Source: Bacillus sp. HMF5848
GTDB lineage: Bacteria > Bacillota > Bacilli > Bacillales > HMF5848
Length of the DNA stretch: 64,000 nucleotides
Assembly (NCBI RefSeq): GCF_003944835.1
Contig: NZ_RWIV01000001.1
Location: forward strand, 1,341,501-1,405,500
Direction of reading: 5' to 3'
The translations under genes were made by a program, and so were the position numbers. The notes below the pieces were generated by a model. That model had not been told where the DNA came from. It did no database searches and saw only the letters and a program-made list of their open reading frames with translations. This document shows, in pieces, positions 9,101-16,894 of the stretch; the first letter of the stretch is position 1, and each line of letters opens with the position of its first letter.

Positions 9101-9428
9101 TCCAAATGTTTTTATAAAATACACTGTCGTGATAACCTGATTTTAAAATATTATGATTTCTGCCAAGTAGTTCTTCTTTCTTATATTTAGAGATGTGGCA
9201 AAAGCTTTTATTAGCATAAATTATCTTGCCCTTTACATCTGTAATCGCAATAATTGTAGATTCATCAAAGGCATATAATAAATTTTTCAAATGAACAATA
9301 AAGCCCTCAAGCTCAGATACAACCTTTTCATATTGCGTGCCTTGTCCATCATCAATGGCGTTCTTCAACTTCGATAAGCTATTTAAAATGGCTTCCGGCA
9401 TTGTTTCATATATAGTAGAATTAAACAT
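6162..9428 (-). CDS. Multidomain signalling protein: PAS-PAS-GGDEF-EAL-PAS-SpoIIE phosphatase
   Basis: A 1088-residue soluble protein. Domains in order: PAS (about 50-165, RTDIT end), a second PAS-like region (175-285), GGDEF (290-450) with SGDEF at 367-371, EAL (455-710) with EALVRW at 495, ELTEN at 586, DDFGTGYSS at 614 and EGVED at 672, PAS (730-845), and a PP2C/SpoIIE phosphatase domain (860-1088) with SGD at 887, DIMGHG at 907 and YTDG near the end. The EAL motifs look complete, so c-di-GMP phosphodiesterase activity is likely. The cyclase site is SGDEF and no RxxD inhibitory site precedes it. The serine phosphatase suggests output through an anti-anti-sigma or similar partner; none is encoded nearby. 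AGGGG precedes the ATG. Confidence 0.92.
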   Translation of the reverse strand: MFNSTIYETMPEAILNSLSKLKNAIDDGQGTQYEKVVSELEGFIVHLKNLLYAFDESTIIAITDVKGKIIYANKSFCHISKYKKEELLGRNHNILKSGYHDSVFYKNIWNTILSGNIWRGQIKNRAKDGSMYWVQTTIVPIFNNEKQIDYFISFRTDITREKQLELLRIEEIKADFLQTVQLINNAVFKLCRDKDGTIYYDLLEGQLATQYNVELKTDERNTPQSLFTPKEAEFMLAQYKIAFNGQSHSYKHTLFGKWVYTVLTPIMEDDQVIAVIGSVSDFTEMEKAQQTIEFLAYHDDLTNLPNRRSFLQAIENTQKQTFAVIHIDIDRFKQINETFGHQVGDDVIIHISHILRGLHPNSVYRLSGDEFVIIVDDCSLEDRLNKYCADILTALQQPFLVGEHELLITCSIGATIYPNKTDDISNILKHCDIAMQRSKLLGRHSYTIFSQEIYSSYNDKLILESELRKAIQDGNLTLQYQPKLDISRNKTVGVEALVRWNSPKHGMIAPDTFIPVAEETGLIIPLGSWVLREACRQMVKWIHDGYNPIRIAVNISAIELQRPNFVEKVKQILTETGLPAKYLELELTENTIMHANDSVILNELRDLGVYLSIDDFGTGYSSLSYLKSFPIHTLKIDRSFVQDLHSNNSSDAEIIRAIIQLAHTFGLVVIAEGVEDERMADFLNKNNCDQLQGYYYSKPIAAEDVISFFEKTDTLTSSYDKVKRELDESEQRYRSLFDYNPNPSFILNLKGSFTAVNKAAVGLTGFSKSDLEQKDFTAIVAADDVETAKEHFQQVLAQNSVTFELRITRKDGKILYTHITAVPMVVDEDVVGVIGIAQDTTLQKEFLLKRNRDLQLARIVQESVSPKSLINEVCTIQAVNLPSAELSGDIYSWYQIDQNRYGVMLLDIMGHGLSSSLVAMSIKSLLEGLITKVSDPEGIYNELNKHVFRLFKESQHPVTTFCTAIYLLLDTSTKTIEYFNAGHPHGLLIKKDKTYEELAHGGIPIGLLPTTSLSVGNVNYEPDSYIILYTDGLLEIFENSMTLCSDWLVDRITHYKDEQNIMQKLQEEVQLLHKRSDDLSLIVIELPE

Positions 9429-9549
9429 AAGAAAAACCCCTAATGGCGATCAATTTTTTTTATTATTATAGCATCTTTCAAATAGGTTTAGTGCTCTGAA
9501 AGTTTTGGGATTCATCTATAAAAGTGAGAAAGAAAGGATGCGTGTTTAT

Positions 9550-10485
9550 ATGAAAACAGAAACCTTTTTTTTACAAATGAATGATTCAACAGAGCTTTAT
9601 GTGAAAAAGTGGTGTAGTGAAACAGTAACACCTATTGCGATCGTACAGATTGCCCATGGTATGGCAGAGCACATTGAACGTTATGATGAATTGGCTGAGT
9701 TCCTCGTTAATAAAAATATTTTCGTTTACGGTCATGATCATCGTGGGCACGGTCAAACTGTTCGTGATGGGATGGTAAAAGGATATTTTACTAATCATAA
9801 TGGTTTTGAAATAGTAGTTGATGATATGAAATATATAACGGATTTTATTCAGGAACAACATAGAGATGTACCCATCTTCCTGTTAGGACATAGCATGGGC
9901 TCTTTCATTGTAAGAAGGTATATACAAAAACATGAAGCTCAAGAACTGGCCGGTGTAATATTATCTGGTACGGCAGGAAATCCTGGTATACTCGGAATTC
10001 TAGGGCGTTGGTTGGCAAAACGCGAAAGCAGTAAAAAAGGAGCAACTACAGAAAGCCCGCTCATGAATACATTAACGTTTGGTGCCTATAACAAAAAAAT
10101 AAAGCAAGCACGAACAGAATTTGATTGGCTGTCAACAGATCAGAAAGAAGTCGATGCTTATATTGAAGACCCTCATTGCGGAGGGGTGTTTACGGCTGGA
10201 TTTTTCCATGATCTTTTAACCGGTATAAAGACTATCCATAAAAGTGAAAATATTAAGAGGACACCACAATCATTACCTATTTTATTAGTAGCTGGAAAGG
10301 AAGACCCTGTTGGTGGTTTCTCAAAAAGTGTTCTCGCTGTCTATCAATCTTATAAGCAGGCTGGTATACAAGACGTAACAAATAAAATATATCCGGGAAT
10401 GCGGCATGAATTATTTAAAGAAATAGAAAGACAACAAGTTTTTGATGATGTGTATACATGGATAAAAGATAAATTACAAGTGTAA
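9550..10485 (+). CDS. Alpha/beta hydrolase, lysophospholipase/monoglyceride lipase-like
   Basis: A 311-residue serine hydrolase of the Hydrolase_4 type. IAHGMAEHIERYDELAEFL near the N-terminus and YGHDHRGHGQT are typical of monoacylglycerol lipases. GHSMGS (about residues 115-120) is the nucleophile elbow, GKEDPVGG holds the acid residue and PGMRHELFKE the catalytic histidine. There is no signal peptide. The longer frame from 9505 is less likely because AGGATG at 9534-9539 is correctly spaced for ATG 9550. Substrate is inferred only from the family. Confidence 0.88.
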   Translation: MKTETFFLQMNDSTELYVKKWCSETVTPIAIVQIAHGMAEHIERYDELAEFLVNKNIFVYGHDHRGHGQTVRDGMVKGYFTNHNGFEIVVDDMKYITDFIQEQHRDVPIFLLGHSMGSFIVRRYIQKHEAQELAGVILSGTAGNPGILGILGRWLAKRESSKKGATTESPLMNTLTFGAYNKKIKQARTEFDWLSTDQKEVDAYIEDPHCGGVFTAGFFHDLLTGIKTIHKSENIKRTPQSLPILLVAGKEDPVGGFSKSVLAVYQSYKQAGIQDVTNKIYPGMRHELFKEIERQQVFDDVYTWIKDKLQV

Positions 10486-10498
10486 ACGTAATTGTTTA

Positions 10499-10520
10499 TG
10501 ATGGCAGTAACAGGCCATCA
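10499..10520 (+). terminator. Hairpin after the hydrolase gene, possible terminator
   Basis: TGATGGC (10499-10505) pairs perfectly with GCCATCA (10514-10520), 14 bases after the stop codon. No T run follows, so a termination role is uncertain. The rest of 10521-10790 is AT-rich with no gene visible. Confidence 0.4.
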
Positions 10521-10836
10521 ATAGATAACTAGGTATATTTTACTATTAATATAATTTTATAGTACAAAATAACTATATATTTGTAAAGCGTATTTGTGAG
10601 GTGTATTCTTCAAACTACATATTTGTGACGTTTAGTGTTTTTGGTAACATGATATCAAAAAAAAAGTAAAAAGCTAAATATGATAAGATAAACGATGGTA
10701 ACGCTACCAACTTTTTTAGTCGCAGATTAACACAAAATGTTCAAATTCTTAGGGGTTTTCGTTTGTTATAATTATAAACGTTTGAAAATTCATGAGAAAA
10801 CATGATGCTGTGAATAAAAAATGCGGAGGTATTAAC

Positions 10837-11556
10837 TTGGAAATTACAAGCGTATTCTTTGACCTTGATGACACGTTACATGATCACCAAAAACCATTTG
10901 TTGAAGCTTTTGAGCATTGCTTTCCAAAAGAAGCAAAAATCATTCCCCATGATGCAGCTTATAAAAAGCTACGCAAATATAGTGATATTCTTTGGGAGGA
11001 TGTTGTAGCAGATAAAATGACAATAGTTGAAATGCGTATAGATCGGATAAAAAGAGTACACGCCGATTTTGGTTCAACTATTTCTGACGAAGAAGCGTTA
11101 TATTTCCAAGAACGCTATGAAGAAGAGCTTGATAATATTCGTTTGTTTCCTGAAGTGAAGCGGGTACTATCTACACTGCTTGAGCATGATTACGAGGTTG
11201 GAATTATTACAAACGGACCGGCAGAGCATCAAGCAAAAAAAATTAAACGATTAGGACTCGATGAATTTATACCTGCTGACCGTATTATAATCTCAGGCCA
11301 AATGGGTGTAGCCAAGCCTGATCAACGTATCTATGACGAAGCAATAAATCGTGTAAAACAATCTCCTAACACTTGCTTGTACATAGGTGACTCATGGATT
11401 AATGATGTTGCAGGTGCGATCGATGCGGGGTGGCAAGCCGTTTGGTTCAACATACGTAAAAGAAAACCAGACACAAATCACAAACCAGTTCTTGAAACAA
11501 AGCAGTTAACTGATATTCTTCGTTTGTTAAATATCCCCATTCAAAAAGCAATATAA
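10837..11556 (+). CDS. HAD-superfamily hydrolase, YjjG-like
   Basis: A 239-residue haloacid-dehalogenase-fold phosphatase. FFDLDDTLHDH is motif I with the nucleophilic aspartate, IITNGP is motif II, the lysine in GVAKPDQRIYDEA is motif III, and YIGDSWINDVAGA is motif IV. A helical cap domain lies between motifs I and II, as in YjjG/phosphoglycolate phosphatase-like enzymes. Substrate is unknown. A TTG start at 10837 is preferred because GGAGGT lies six bases upstream; the ATG at 10792 adds 15 unlike residues and has no binding site. Confidence 0.85.
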   Translation: MEITSVFFDLDDTLHDHQKPFVEAFEHCFPKEAKIIPHDAAYKKLRKYSDILWEDVVADKMTIVEMRIDRIKRVHADFGSTISDEEALYFQERYEEELDNIRLFPEVKRVLSTLLEHDYEVGIITNGPAEHQAKKIKRLGLDEFIPADRIIISGQMGVAKPDQRIYDEAINRVKQSPNTCLYIGDSWINDVAGAIDAGWQAVWFNIRKRKPDTNHKPVLETKQLTDILRLLNIPIQKAI

Positions 11557-11564
11557 GTAAAAAA

Positions 11565-11592
11565 GGCTCACGCTTCAGCGTGAGCCTTTTTT
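11565..11592. terminator. Bidirectional terminator between convergent genes
   Basis: GGCTCACGCT (11565-11574) pairs with AGCGTGAGCC (11577-11586). The stem is flanked by A and T runs on both sides, so it can end both the HAD gene and the convergent secreted protein gene. Confidence 0.92.
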
Positions 11593-11599
11593 GCGTTAA

Positions 11600-11872
11600 T
11601 CAATCCCAATACTTACTCATCATCTGAGAACGATTTGCTCCGCCTCTATTATGGCAATCCTGATACATAGATTCAAGCTCTTCCTCTGAAAAATCAGGGT
11701 GCATTTCTTTCATAAAAGGTAACATGTCTTCAAAGCTGAAATCTTCAAATTTGTCCATCATATGAGGTCCGAATTTCCATGGCTCGTCACTTTCTTCTGC
11801 TAACACGGCCGTTGTAACGGCTCCTAATGCAATAGTTGTCGCTAAAGTGATAATTGCTAATTTTTTCTTCAT
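11600..11872 (-). CDS. Small secreted hypothetical protein
   Basis: The 90-residue product has a clear signal peptide (MKKKLAIITLATTIALGAVTTAVLA, cleavage near residue 25). The acidic mature part contains FEDMLPFMKEMHPDFSEEELESMYQDCHNRGG, a pattern seen in small uncharacterised exported Bacillus proteins. I do not assign a function. AAGGAG lies upstream, about 13 bases from the ATG, rather far for efficient initiation. Confidence 0.7.
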   Translation of the reverse strand: MKKKLAIITLATTIALGAVTTAVLAEESDEPWKFGPHMMDKFEDFSFEDMLPFMKEMHPDFSEEELESMYQDCHNRGGANRSQMMSKYWD

Positions 11873-12034
11873 AAGTATTTTGTCACTCCTTTCGTGTACA
11901 TTAAGTATGACTAAAAATTATCGAGAAATGTTGCAGTAATTGTGACTAATTTGTTACGGGTGGTGGTATTTCTTAGGTTAATTTTGATGTAGAAAACTCA
12001 TACTAACATTGATTAACATGAAGGAGGCAAATAT

Positions 12035-12418
12035 ATGTTTCACTATACTGTTTCAACAAATAAATCAGTAGAAGTTGCAATCGCTGATTTAGAAAAACAA
12101 CTACAAGAAGAAAAGTTTGGGGTACTTTGGGCATTTGATATTAAAAGCAAGCTTCAAGAAAAAGGACTGGAATTCTCTAAAGCATTTCACGTATTAGAAG
12201 TATGTAATCCGCATGAAGCAAAAAAAGTATTAGACGAAACTATGATGGCAGGCTATTTTTTACCATGTAAAATTATAGTCTTTGAGGATAAAGATGATAC
12301 AAAGATTGGAATGGTTAAGCCATCTGAACTAATGGGGTTACTTGAAGACGAAAACTTAAAAAACATAGCACTAGACATTGAAAAAAGACTCACCTTCTGT
12401 ATCGACAAAGCAGTATAG
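12035..12418 (+). CDS. DUF302 domain protein
   Basis: A 127-residue single-domain protein. FHYTVSTNKSVEVAIADLEKQL, LWAFDIKSKLQEKG and the central FHVLEVCNPHEAKKVLDE are hallmarks of the DUF302 family, a small alpha/beta dimer fold of unknown biochemical role. An AAGGAGG ribosome binding site precedes the ATG. It appears to be a single-gene unit. Confidence 0.9.
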   Translation: MFHYTVSTNKSVEVAIADLEKQLQEEKFGVLWAFDIKSKLQEKGLEFSKAFHVLEVCNPHEAKKVLDETMMAGYFLPCKIIVFEDKDDTKIGMVKPSELMGLLEDENLKNIALDIEKRLTFCIDKAV

Positions 12419-12429
12419 TAACGGCAGAC

Positions 12430-12494
12430 CGGGGACGGTTCTCATGCATCCATAATAGCTGGAAAGGCAGAGTGGGGACGGTTCTTACTCTGCC
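12430..12494. repeat. REP-like GGGGACGGTTCT repeat pair
   Basis: GGGGACGGTTCT occurs at 12431-12442 and 12474-12485. The second copy forms the loop of a perfect hairpin, GGCAGAGT (12466-12473) with ACTCTGCC (12487-12494). I associate this motif with REP-like elements mobilised by IS200-type transposases in Bacilli, from memory only. No transposase is nearby. The surrounding gene-free stretch 12419-13062 shows no coding region. Confidence 0.5.
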
Positions 12495-12580
12495 TTAATA
12501 AATAGTAAGGAAGCGTCGGGGCGGTTTGAGACCGAAAGTGACAGAGTAGAAATAAGAAGCTTCCCATCTACTGTTGATAT

Positions 12581-12640
12581 GCTCCCCTTAAGGTAGACAG
12601 ATTAAAAAATAAAATCTGTTTTACCTTAAGGGGAGCTTTT
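12581..12640 (+). terminator. Long terminator-like hairpin without an adjacent gene
   Basis: GCTCCCCTTAAGGTA (12581-12595) pairs with TACCTTAAGGGGAGC (12622-12636), and ACAGATT (12597-12603) with AATCTGT (12613-12619) inside it, followed by TTTT. The nearest upstream plus-strand gene ends 160 bases before, beyond the REP-like pair, so it may be the remnant terminator of a lost gene or part of a small mobile repeat. Confidence 0.55.
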
Positions 12641-13062
12641 TGTGTCTAATAAATTTTTTCCCTATTGAATTTAAGTATGTAGTGAATTATCTTCTTCTTA
12701 ATATCTTTAACGCAATATTTGTTAGACCCAAAAGCTATGGCTCTCATGTATTCATCAACAGTGGGGACTTATACGAGAGAACCGTATTTTCAGTGTAATA
12801 GAATATGAAATAATGCTTCATTTTTTAGCCATCTCGATACTTTCTGCATAAATACGGTGTATAGTATATTTTAGTTGATAGTTGAAATTATTAAATAAAC
12901 ATTGGAACGTCTATATAATAGCGTAAAGCGGTCAGTGTAGGAAAAGACAGATAGATTTAGCCGTTTTATGGCTAATAGAAGAGCGTACGAGTGGATGAGG
13001 GTGTACACCATTAGGACTAAGTTGCAAAATTAAAAACAACACAACGAGTACTATGGTTTCCA

Positions 13063-13094
13063 AGAAAAAGACACCACTCTAATTGAGAGGTGTC
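13063..13094 (-). terminator. Terminator of the transporter-osmC operon
   Basis: On the minus strand GACACCTCTC pairs with GAGTGGTGTC (13094-13085 with 13080-13070, one mismatch) and is followed by TTTTTCTTG. It lies 13 bases beyond the osmC stop codon. Confidence 0.75.
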
Positions 13095-13107
13095 AATGTC
13101 AAATAAA

Positions 13108-13545
13108 TTAAGCTTTTGTCCAAGTATCAGTCATCGTTACGTCTGCTGCTTTTAACATTGTGTACACAGGGCAACGTGATTCTACTTTTTCTTGTAGCTC
13201 TTTAATTCGATCTTCAGATTCAGTTGTTGTTACTGAAGCTTCCACATTTATCTTTTCAAAGTAAGGGCGAACTGATGGGTCCCCCATGAAACCTTTAGGA
13301 TTGAATTCACCTGTTACATTAAAAGTAATTTCTTTAAGGTCAAAATTCATTTCTCTTGCAACCATGCGTGCTGTCACGTTTTCACATGCCGCTAGTGCTC
13401 CTAGTACTGATTGTAGCGGATTAGGGCCCATATCTTTCCCGCCCATTTGCGTTCCTTCATCAATAATAAACTCTTGCTTTCCAGCTTTTGCTTTGACAGT
13501 AATTCCTTCAGTTTCTGCTTTTACGAGTAATTTCATGTTAGACAT
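13108..13545 (-). CDS. OsmC-family protein (thiol peroxidase/persulfide-type)
   Basis: A 145-residue OsmC/YhfA-type protein. GKDMGPNPLQSVLGALAACENV contains the first redox cysteine and ESRCPVYTML the second, both conserved in OsmC proteins that reduce organic hydroperoxides or act on thiols. The transporter gene upstream on the same strand ends 50 bases before, and both probably share the promoter at 14656-14684 with its CsoR/CstR-like operators. That regulation hints at reactive sulfur or metal stress. Substrate is not determinable here. Confidence 0.88.
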   Translation of the reverse strand: MSNMKLLVKAETEGITVKAKAGKQEFIIDEGTQMGGKDMGPNPLQSVLGALAACENVTARMVAREMNFDLKEITFNVTGEFNPKGFMGDPSVRPYFEKINVEASVTTTESEDRIKELQEKVESRCPVYTMLKAADVTMTDTWTKA

Positions 13546-13595
13546 AATTAATTTCCCCTTTTCTTAGATGATTTTATACAAGATGATTTAATATT

Positions 13596-14585
13596 TTATG
13601 CTACAGAAGTTTTCGCAGGTTTGCTTTTCTTATCAGGATTAAACCAATATTTCCCTGCTAACTTGCCGTAGTATGCAATAGTTTGTTGTTGTACAACAAA
13701 AGCAATTGTTACAATAAGAGCTGCTTCGGCTCCAAAAGAAGTCGCAGCCAAACCGATAGCGATAGACAGGTTACGAAGAACTGTACCATTTACTAAGGCA
13801 ATACCATCTCCACGGTTTAAAAACATTTTTGCAGCAATCGTACTAATAACGTAATTCAGACCATAAAACACAATCAATACGATAAGAGCAAGTGCAATTA
13901 ACTGTAAGTTGGACATAATCATTTCAGCGCGCATACTGATACTGATAAAAACAACATATAGCATCGCCCAAATGCTTAATGGTCCAAACTTTGGTTTAAT
14001 TTGCTTTTGGAATTGCTCTGGAGTGTATTTCTTCATTAAAAACCTAAACGTAATATGCCCCAAAATCATCGGTACAAATACAACCATAATAATGGAATGA
14101 ATGGTGCGCATTACATTAATATTTACATATTCCCCAACCATAGCAAGTAAGTACCAAGGTGTTAACAGGGAGCCCACAACAAGTCCAAATACTGTTAATT
14201 TTACAGCAGCGGGTACATTTCCTTTTTGTAAGGCAGTCCAAGAAATAGTCATTCCACTCGTTGGTAACAAGGCTGATAAAGCAAGTCCCGCAAACATAAT
14301 GGGATGCTCACTCAAGAACGTCTTTCCTAATCCAAAGGCCACTAAAGGTATAATGGCAAAGTTAATAAGTAAAGATAACCATAGTACCTTTGAACCTTTA
14401 ATAGTTGTCAACTCTTTAAACTTAAATCCAACCATTGTGGCATATATCATAATAATCGTAGCCAACATAATGGTAGGGCGTAAAAAGCTTGTGTCAACGA
14501 ACGTACCAATAATGAAACCAAGTATCAATGTTAATGGTACGCTAAGTAATAAATACTTTTGTGGGAAGACATACAGCTTATTCAT
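13596..14585 (-). CDS. ACR3/bile acid:sodium symporter-family transporter ('arsenic resistance protein')
   Basis: The 329-residue membrane protein has about ten hydrophobic helices. ALLPTSGMTISWTALQKGN and the C-terminal NGTVLRNLSIAIGLAATSFG segment are typical of the bile acid:sodium symporter/ACR3 superfamily, often annotated as arsenic resistance proteins in Bacillus. No ArsR or arsenate reductase gene is nearby, so arsenite export is uncertain. ATG 14585 is chosen because GAGGTG lies six bases upstream. Co-transcription with an OsmC protein and control by CsoR/CstR-like operators suggest a thiol or sulfur-compound substrate instead. Confidence 0.8.
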   Translation of the reverse strand: MNKLYVFPQKYLLLSVPLTLILGFIIGTFVDTSFLRPTIMLATIIMIYATMVGFKFKELTTIKGSKVLWLSLLINFAIIPLVAFGLGKTFLSEHPIMFAGLALSALLPTSGMTISWTALQKGNVPAAVKLTVFGLVVGSLLTPWYLLAMVGEYVNINVMRTIHSIIMVVFVPMILGHITFRFLMKKYTPEQFQKQIKPKFGPLSIWAMLYVVFISISMRAEMIMSNLQLIALALIVLIVFYGLNYVISTIAAKMFLNRGDGIALVNGTVLRNLSIAIGLAATSFGAEAALIVTIAFVVQQQTIAYYGKLAGKYWFNPDKKSKPAKTSVA

Positions 14586-14632
14586 AACTTCACCTCTCAT
14601 GATGTAATGTAAACAACTGATAGATTAATATA

Positions 14633-14684
14633 ATACCCAGTGGGGTACAATAGATACTATACAGGGTATATTATTATTTGTCAA
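14633..14684 (-). promoter_or_regulatory. Sigma-A promoter with two CsoR/CstR-like operators
   Basis: On the minus strand TTGACA (14684-14679) is followed after 17 bases by TATAGT (14661-14656), a near-consensus promoter. Two inverted repeats flank the -10 box: TATAC-AG-GGTATA (14658-14670) between the boxes and TACCC-N4-GGGTA (14634-14647) just downstream. The second matches the G/C-rich centre and TACC/GGTA ends of CsoR/CstR/RcnR-type operators. The repressor gene is not in the window. Confidence 0.65.
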
Positions 14685-14769
14685 AAGTTTTTTTGAAATA
14701 TTTATAGATTCATTGATATATAAGGGTTATTAGGTAAAAAAGAGACACTTCAAAAGCAAGCATCTCTTG

Positions 14770-15978
14770 TTAACCAGGTACTTGTATTTTCTTTTTTACT
14801 TTCTTTGGTTTTGAACCAAAAAAGAAATTCGTGACATAAGGAGCTACTAAAAATAATACAATTCCGATTAAAGCTGTAGCTAAAATATAAAGACTGGCGA
14901 GAATTTTTATGGACCCGACTGCTAAGCTTGCTATTACGACGGAAAATTCCCCACGAGAGGTTAATGAAAGACCAGCACGTAATGCTACACGATTTGATAA
15001 ACCGTACAACTTTCCACCGAAAAATCCTGTTATAATCTTTGCGACAACTGACCAAATAATTAAGATAAGTAGTAATGGTAGGAGTGGAATCCCTTCTGAA
15101 AAACTAATAGTTGTACCAAATGATAAAAAGAAGAAGGGAAGAAAGAGGTTTCGAATTGGTATCGAATACAATTCAAATGTACTGTTGCGTCTCGTTTCAG
15201 CTAGCATCATACCAGCTAAAAACGCTCCTAATACTTCAGATAAACCAAGTAATAGCGCTAAACCACCGTAAGCTAAAGCAATTCCGATTGTCATTAAAAT
15301 AAATGTGTCACCGTCACTTATACGATCAACAAAATCACCAAGTTTTCTAAACACATATTTACCAATAACAATAGCACCAACTGTTAAGAGAACGATTTTT
15401 ACCACTAATGTTGTCACGTTAAGAGGAGTGACACCTTCACCTGACGTAAATCCAATTAATAAGGCTATAACAATAGGAGCAACTAAATCTTCAAATATCA
15501 GTAAAGCTAAAATAAATTCAGATTCTGTGTTCGCCATTCGTTTTGAGGATTGAAGAAGCTGTGCTGTAATAGAGGAGCTAGTTGCATAAACAATACCACC
15601 AATTAAAAAAGCCGTTAAAATGTCGAGTCCCAGGAAAAAGCAAATCATTGTCGTAATACCCAAATTTAAGAAGGCATCTAACAAGCCAGCTGGCCAAACA
15701 TTTTTGGCAATGGTTTTTAATTTATCAATAGGAAATTCAAGTCCCAGTAAAAAAAATAAAAGGACTATCCCAACTTCACTAGCAAAATGAAGTACTTCAT
15801 GATCTGCAATGAAGCCACCAACGACAATCCCGAGGACTATGTATAATAGGATATCGGGAATCTTAATGACTCGATTTCCTATATGTCCTGCAACAAACAA
15901 AGCTAGCAACATGACACCGGCAATTAGTAACGTCGGCCAAGACGATTCGTCGGCTACACCTGCTGCCAATATATCCAT
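14770..15978 (-). CDS. khtU: K+/H+ antiporter subunit KhtU (CPA2 family)
   Basis: The 402-residue protein has about 12 membrane helices and the CPA2/Kef antiporter signatures: GHIGNRVIKIPDILLYIVLGIVVGG, GIVLLFFLLGLEFP, the ion-site region LIFEDLVAPIVIALL and SLTSRGEFSVVIASL. With KhtT it matches the Bacillus YhaU-YhaT potassium/proton antiporter that expels K+ under alkaline or toxic-electrophile stress. The ATG at 15978 lies one base after the khtT stop, with GGGGAGG inside khtT. The third subunit gene khtS is not adjacent. Confidence 0.9.
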   Translation of the reverse strand: MDILAAGVADESSWPTLLIAGVMLLALFVAGHIGNRVIKIPDILLYIVLGIVVGGFIADHEVLHFASEVGIVLLFFLLGLEFPIDKLKTIAKNVWPAGLLDAFLNLGITTMICFFLGLDILTAFLIGGIVYATSSSITAQLLQSSKRMANTESEFILALLIFEDLVAPIVIALLIGFTSGEGVTPLNVTTLVVKIVLLTVGAIVIGKYVFRKLGDFVDRISDGDTFILMTIGIALAYGGLALLLGLSEVLGAFLAGMMLAETRRNSTFELYSIPIRNLFLPFFFLSFGTTISFSEGIPLLPLLLILIIWSVVAKIITGFFGGKLYGLSNRVALRAGLSLTSRGEFSVVIASLAVGSIKILASLYILATALIGIVLFLVAPYVTNFFFGSKPKKVKKKIQVPG

Positions 15979-15979
15979 G

Positions 15980-16480
15980 TCACGTAACCTCCCCATTGCA
16001 CAGACGTTCAAATGACTTGATTTGTTCTTTCTTCCCTAATACCATGAGTGTATCTCCTTCATGAAGCTTAATATCAATGTCAGGGACAGCAATTACATTA
16101 TTTTGATCACCTTGCTTCACAATCCCGATAATAGATGCACCAGTTTTTGTACGAATACGTGCTTCTCCGATAGCCCGATCAATGAGCGGCGAACCTGATG
16201 GTACTTCAATCCATTCTATTAAAATTTGATTTTTAAACAATTCCATCTTATCCGTATCGATTGGCTGATACATCGCACCAAGCAACTGCGCACCAAGCTC
16301 TCTCGTTTCATCCGCATTCAAATTAATCATGAAATCTGCTTCATCATTGTCCGCATCATCGAAAAAATACATATCGCGCTTCCCAGAGTGATGCACAATT
16401 AACACAATCTTACTCTTTTCAGCCGTTATAAAGGAGATTTTATGACCAATACCCGGCAATTCAACAGACTTTATCTTCAT
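15980..16480 (-). CDS. khtT: K+/H+ antiporter regulatory subunit KhtT
   Basis: A 166-residue peripheral subunit with an N-terminal domain (KSVELPGIGHKISFI start, GKRDMYFFDD) and a C-terminal RCK_C/TrkA-C nucleotide-binding domain from about residue 85 (GSPLIDRAIGEARIRTKTGASIIGI, LHEGDTLMVLGKKEQIKSFE). KhtT gates KhtU; the C-terminal domain is known to bind c-di-AMP in Bacillus subtilis. ATG 16480 is used because GGGGAG lies eight bases upstream; the ORF could extend to 16498 but that codon overlaps the binding site. Confidence 0.9.
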   Translation of the reverse strand: MKIKSVELPGIGHKISFITAEKSKIVLIVHHSGKRDMYFFDDADNDEADFMINLNADETRELGAQLLGAMYQPIDTDKMELFKNQILIEWIEVPSGSPLIDRAIGEARIRTKTGASIIGIVKQGDQNNVIAVPDIDIKLHEGDTLMVLGKKEQIKSFERLCNGEVT

Positions 16481-16713
16481 ATAATTAACTCCCCACATTA
16501 AGAAAAGTATATTCGAATTTTGATTTTTCTAATACTTTAATTGTACCACATTTCCTTAATATGGATGGTTATTATTGTCTGAATTAGTGGATTTGACTAG
16601 ATGGGGAGAGGTGGTGGACTATTAGAAGACTGTTATTCGTTAAAAAAACGGTATTTTCAAACGGAAGAAAATCGACGCTATTTAAAGCTGCACATAACGA
16701 AGAACTAGGGGGG

Positions 16714-16810
16714 TTTTACGCAGAAACAAGATAAATTTACGCAGAAACAGAATTGGTTTGCGCACAACTAAGAAAAAATTCCACACAACCGACAAAAATC
16801 TACGCATAAA
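16714..16810. repeat. Degenerate 21-bp tandem repeat (TACGCAGAAAC type)
   Basis: TTTACGCAGAAACA occurs at about 16715 and 16736. A diverged copy TTTGCGCACAACTA follows at 16757, then weaker copies near 16778 and 16800 (CTACGCATAAAA). The period is 21 bases, as in the 3029-3344 array, but the sequence differs. It lies in the gene-free stretch between khtT and tRNA-Val; nothing else is visible there. Confidence 0.65.
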
Positions 16811-16894
16811 ATTTGAGTTTGGTCATCTCGTTCCATTAAAAACTATTGACTTACAACTGCTTTCTTCATATAATGAAGCATGTCACTAATATTC

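Noticed and set aside
14101-14607. 168-residue open frame opposite the transporter gene
   Set aside because: It is the antisense of a well-conserved membrane protein gene and has no start signals.
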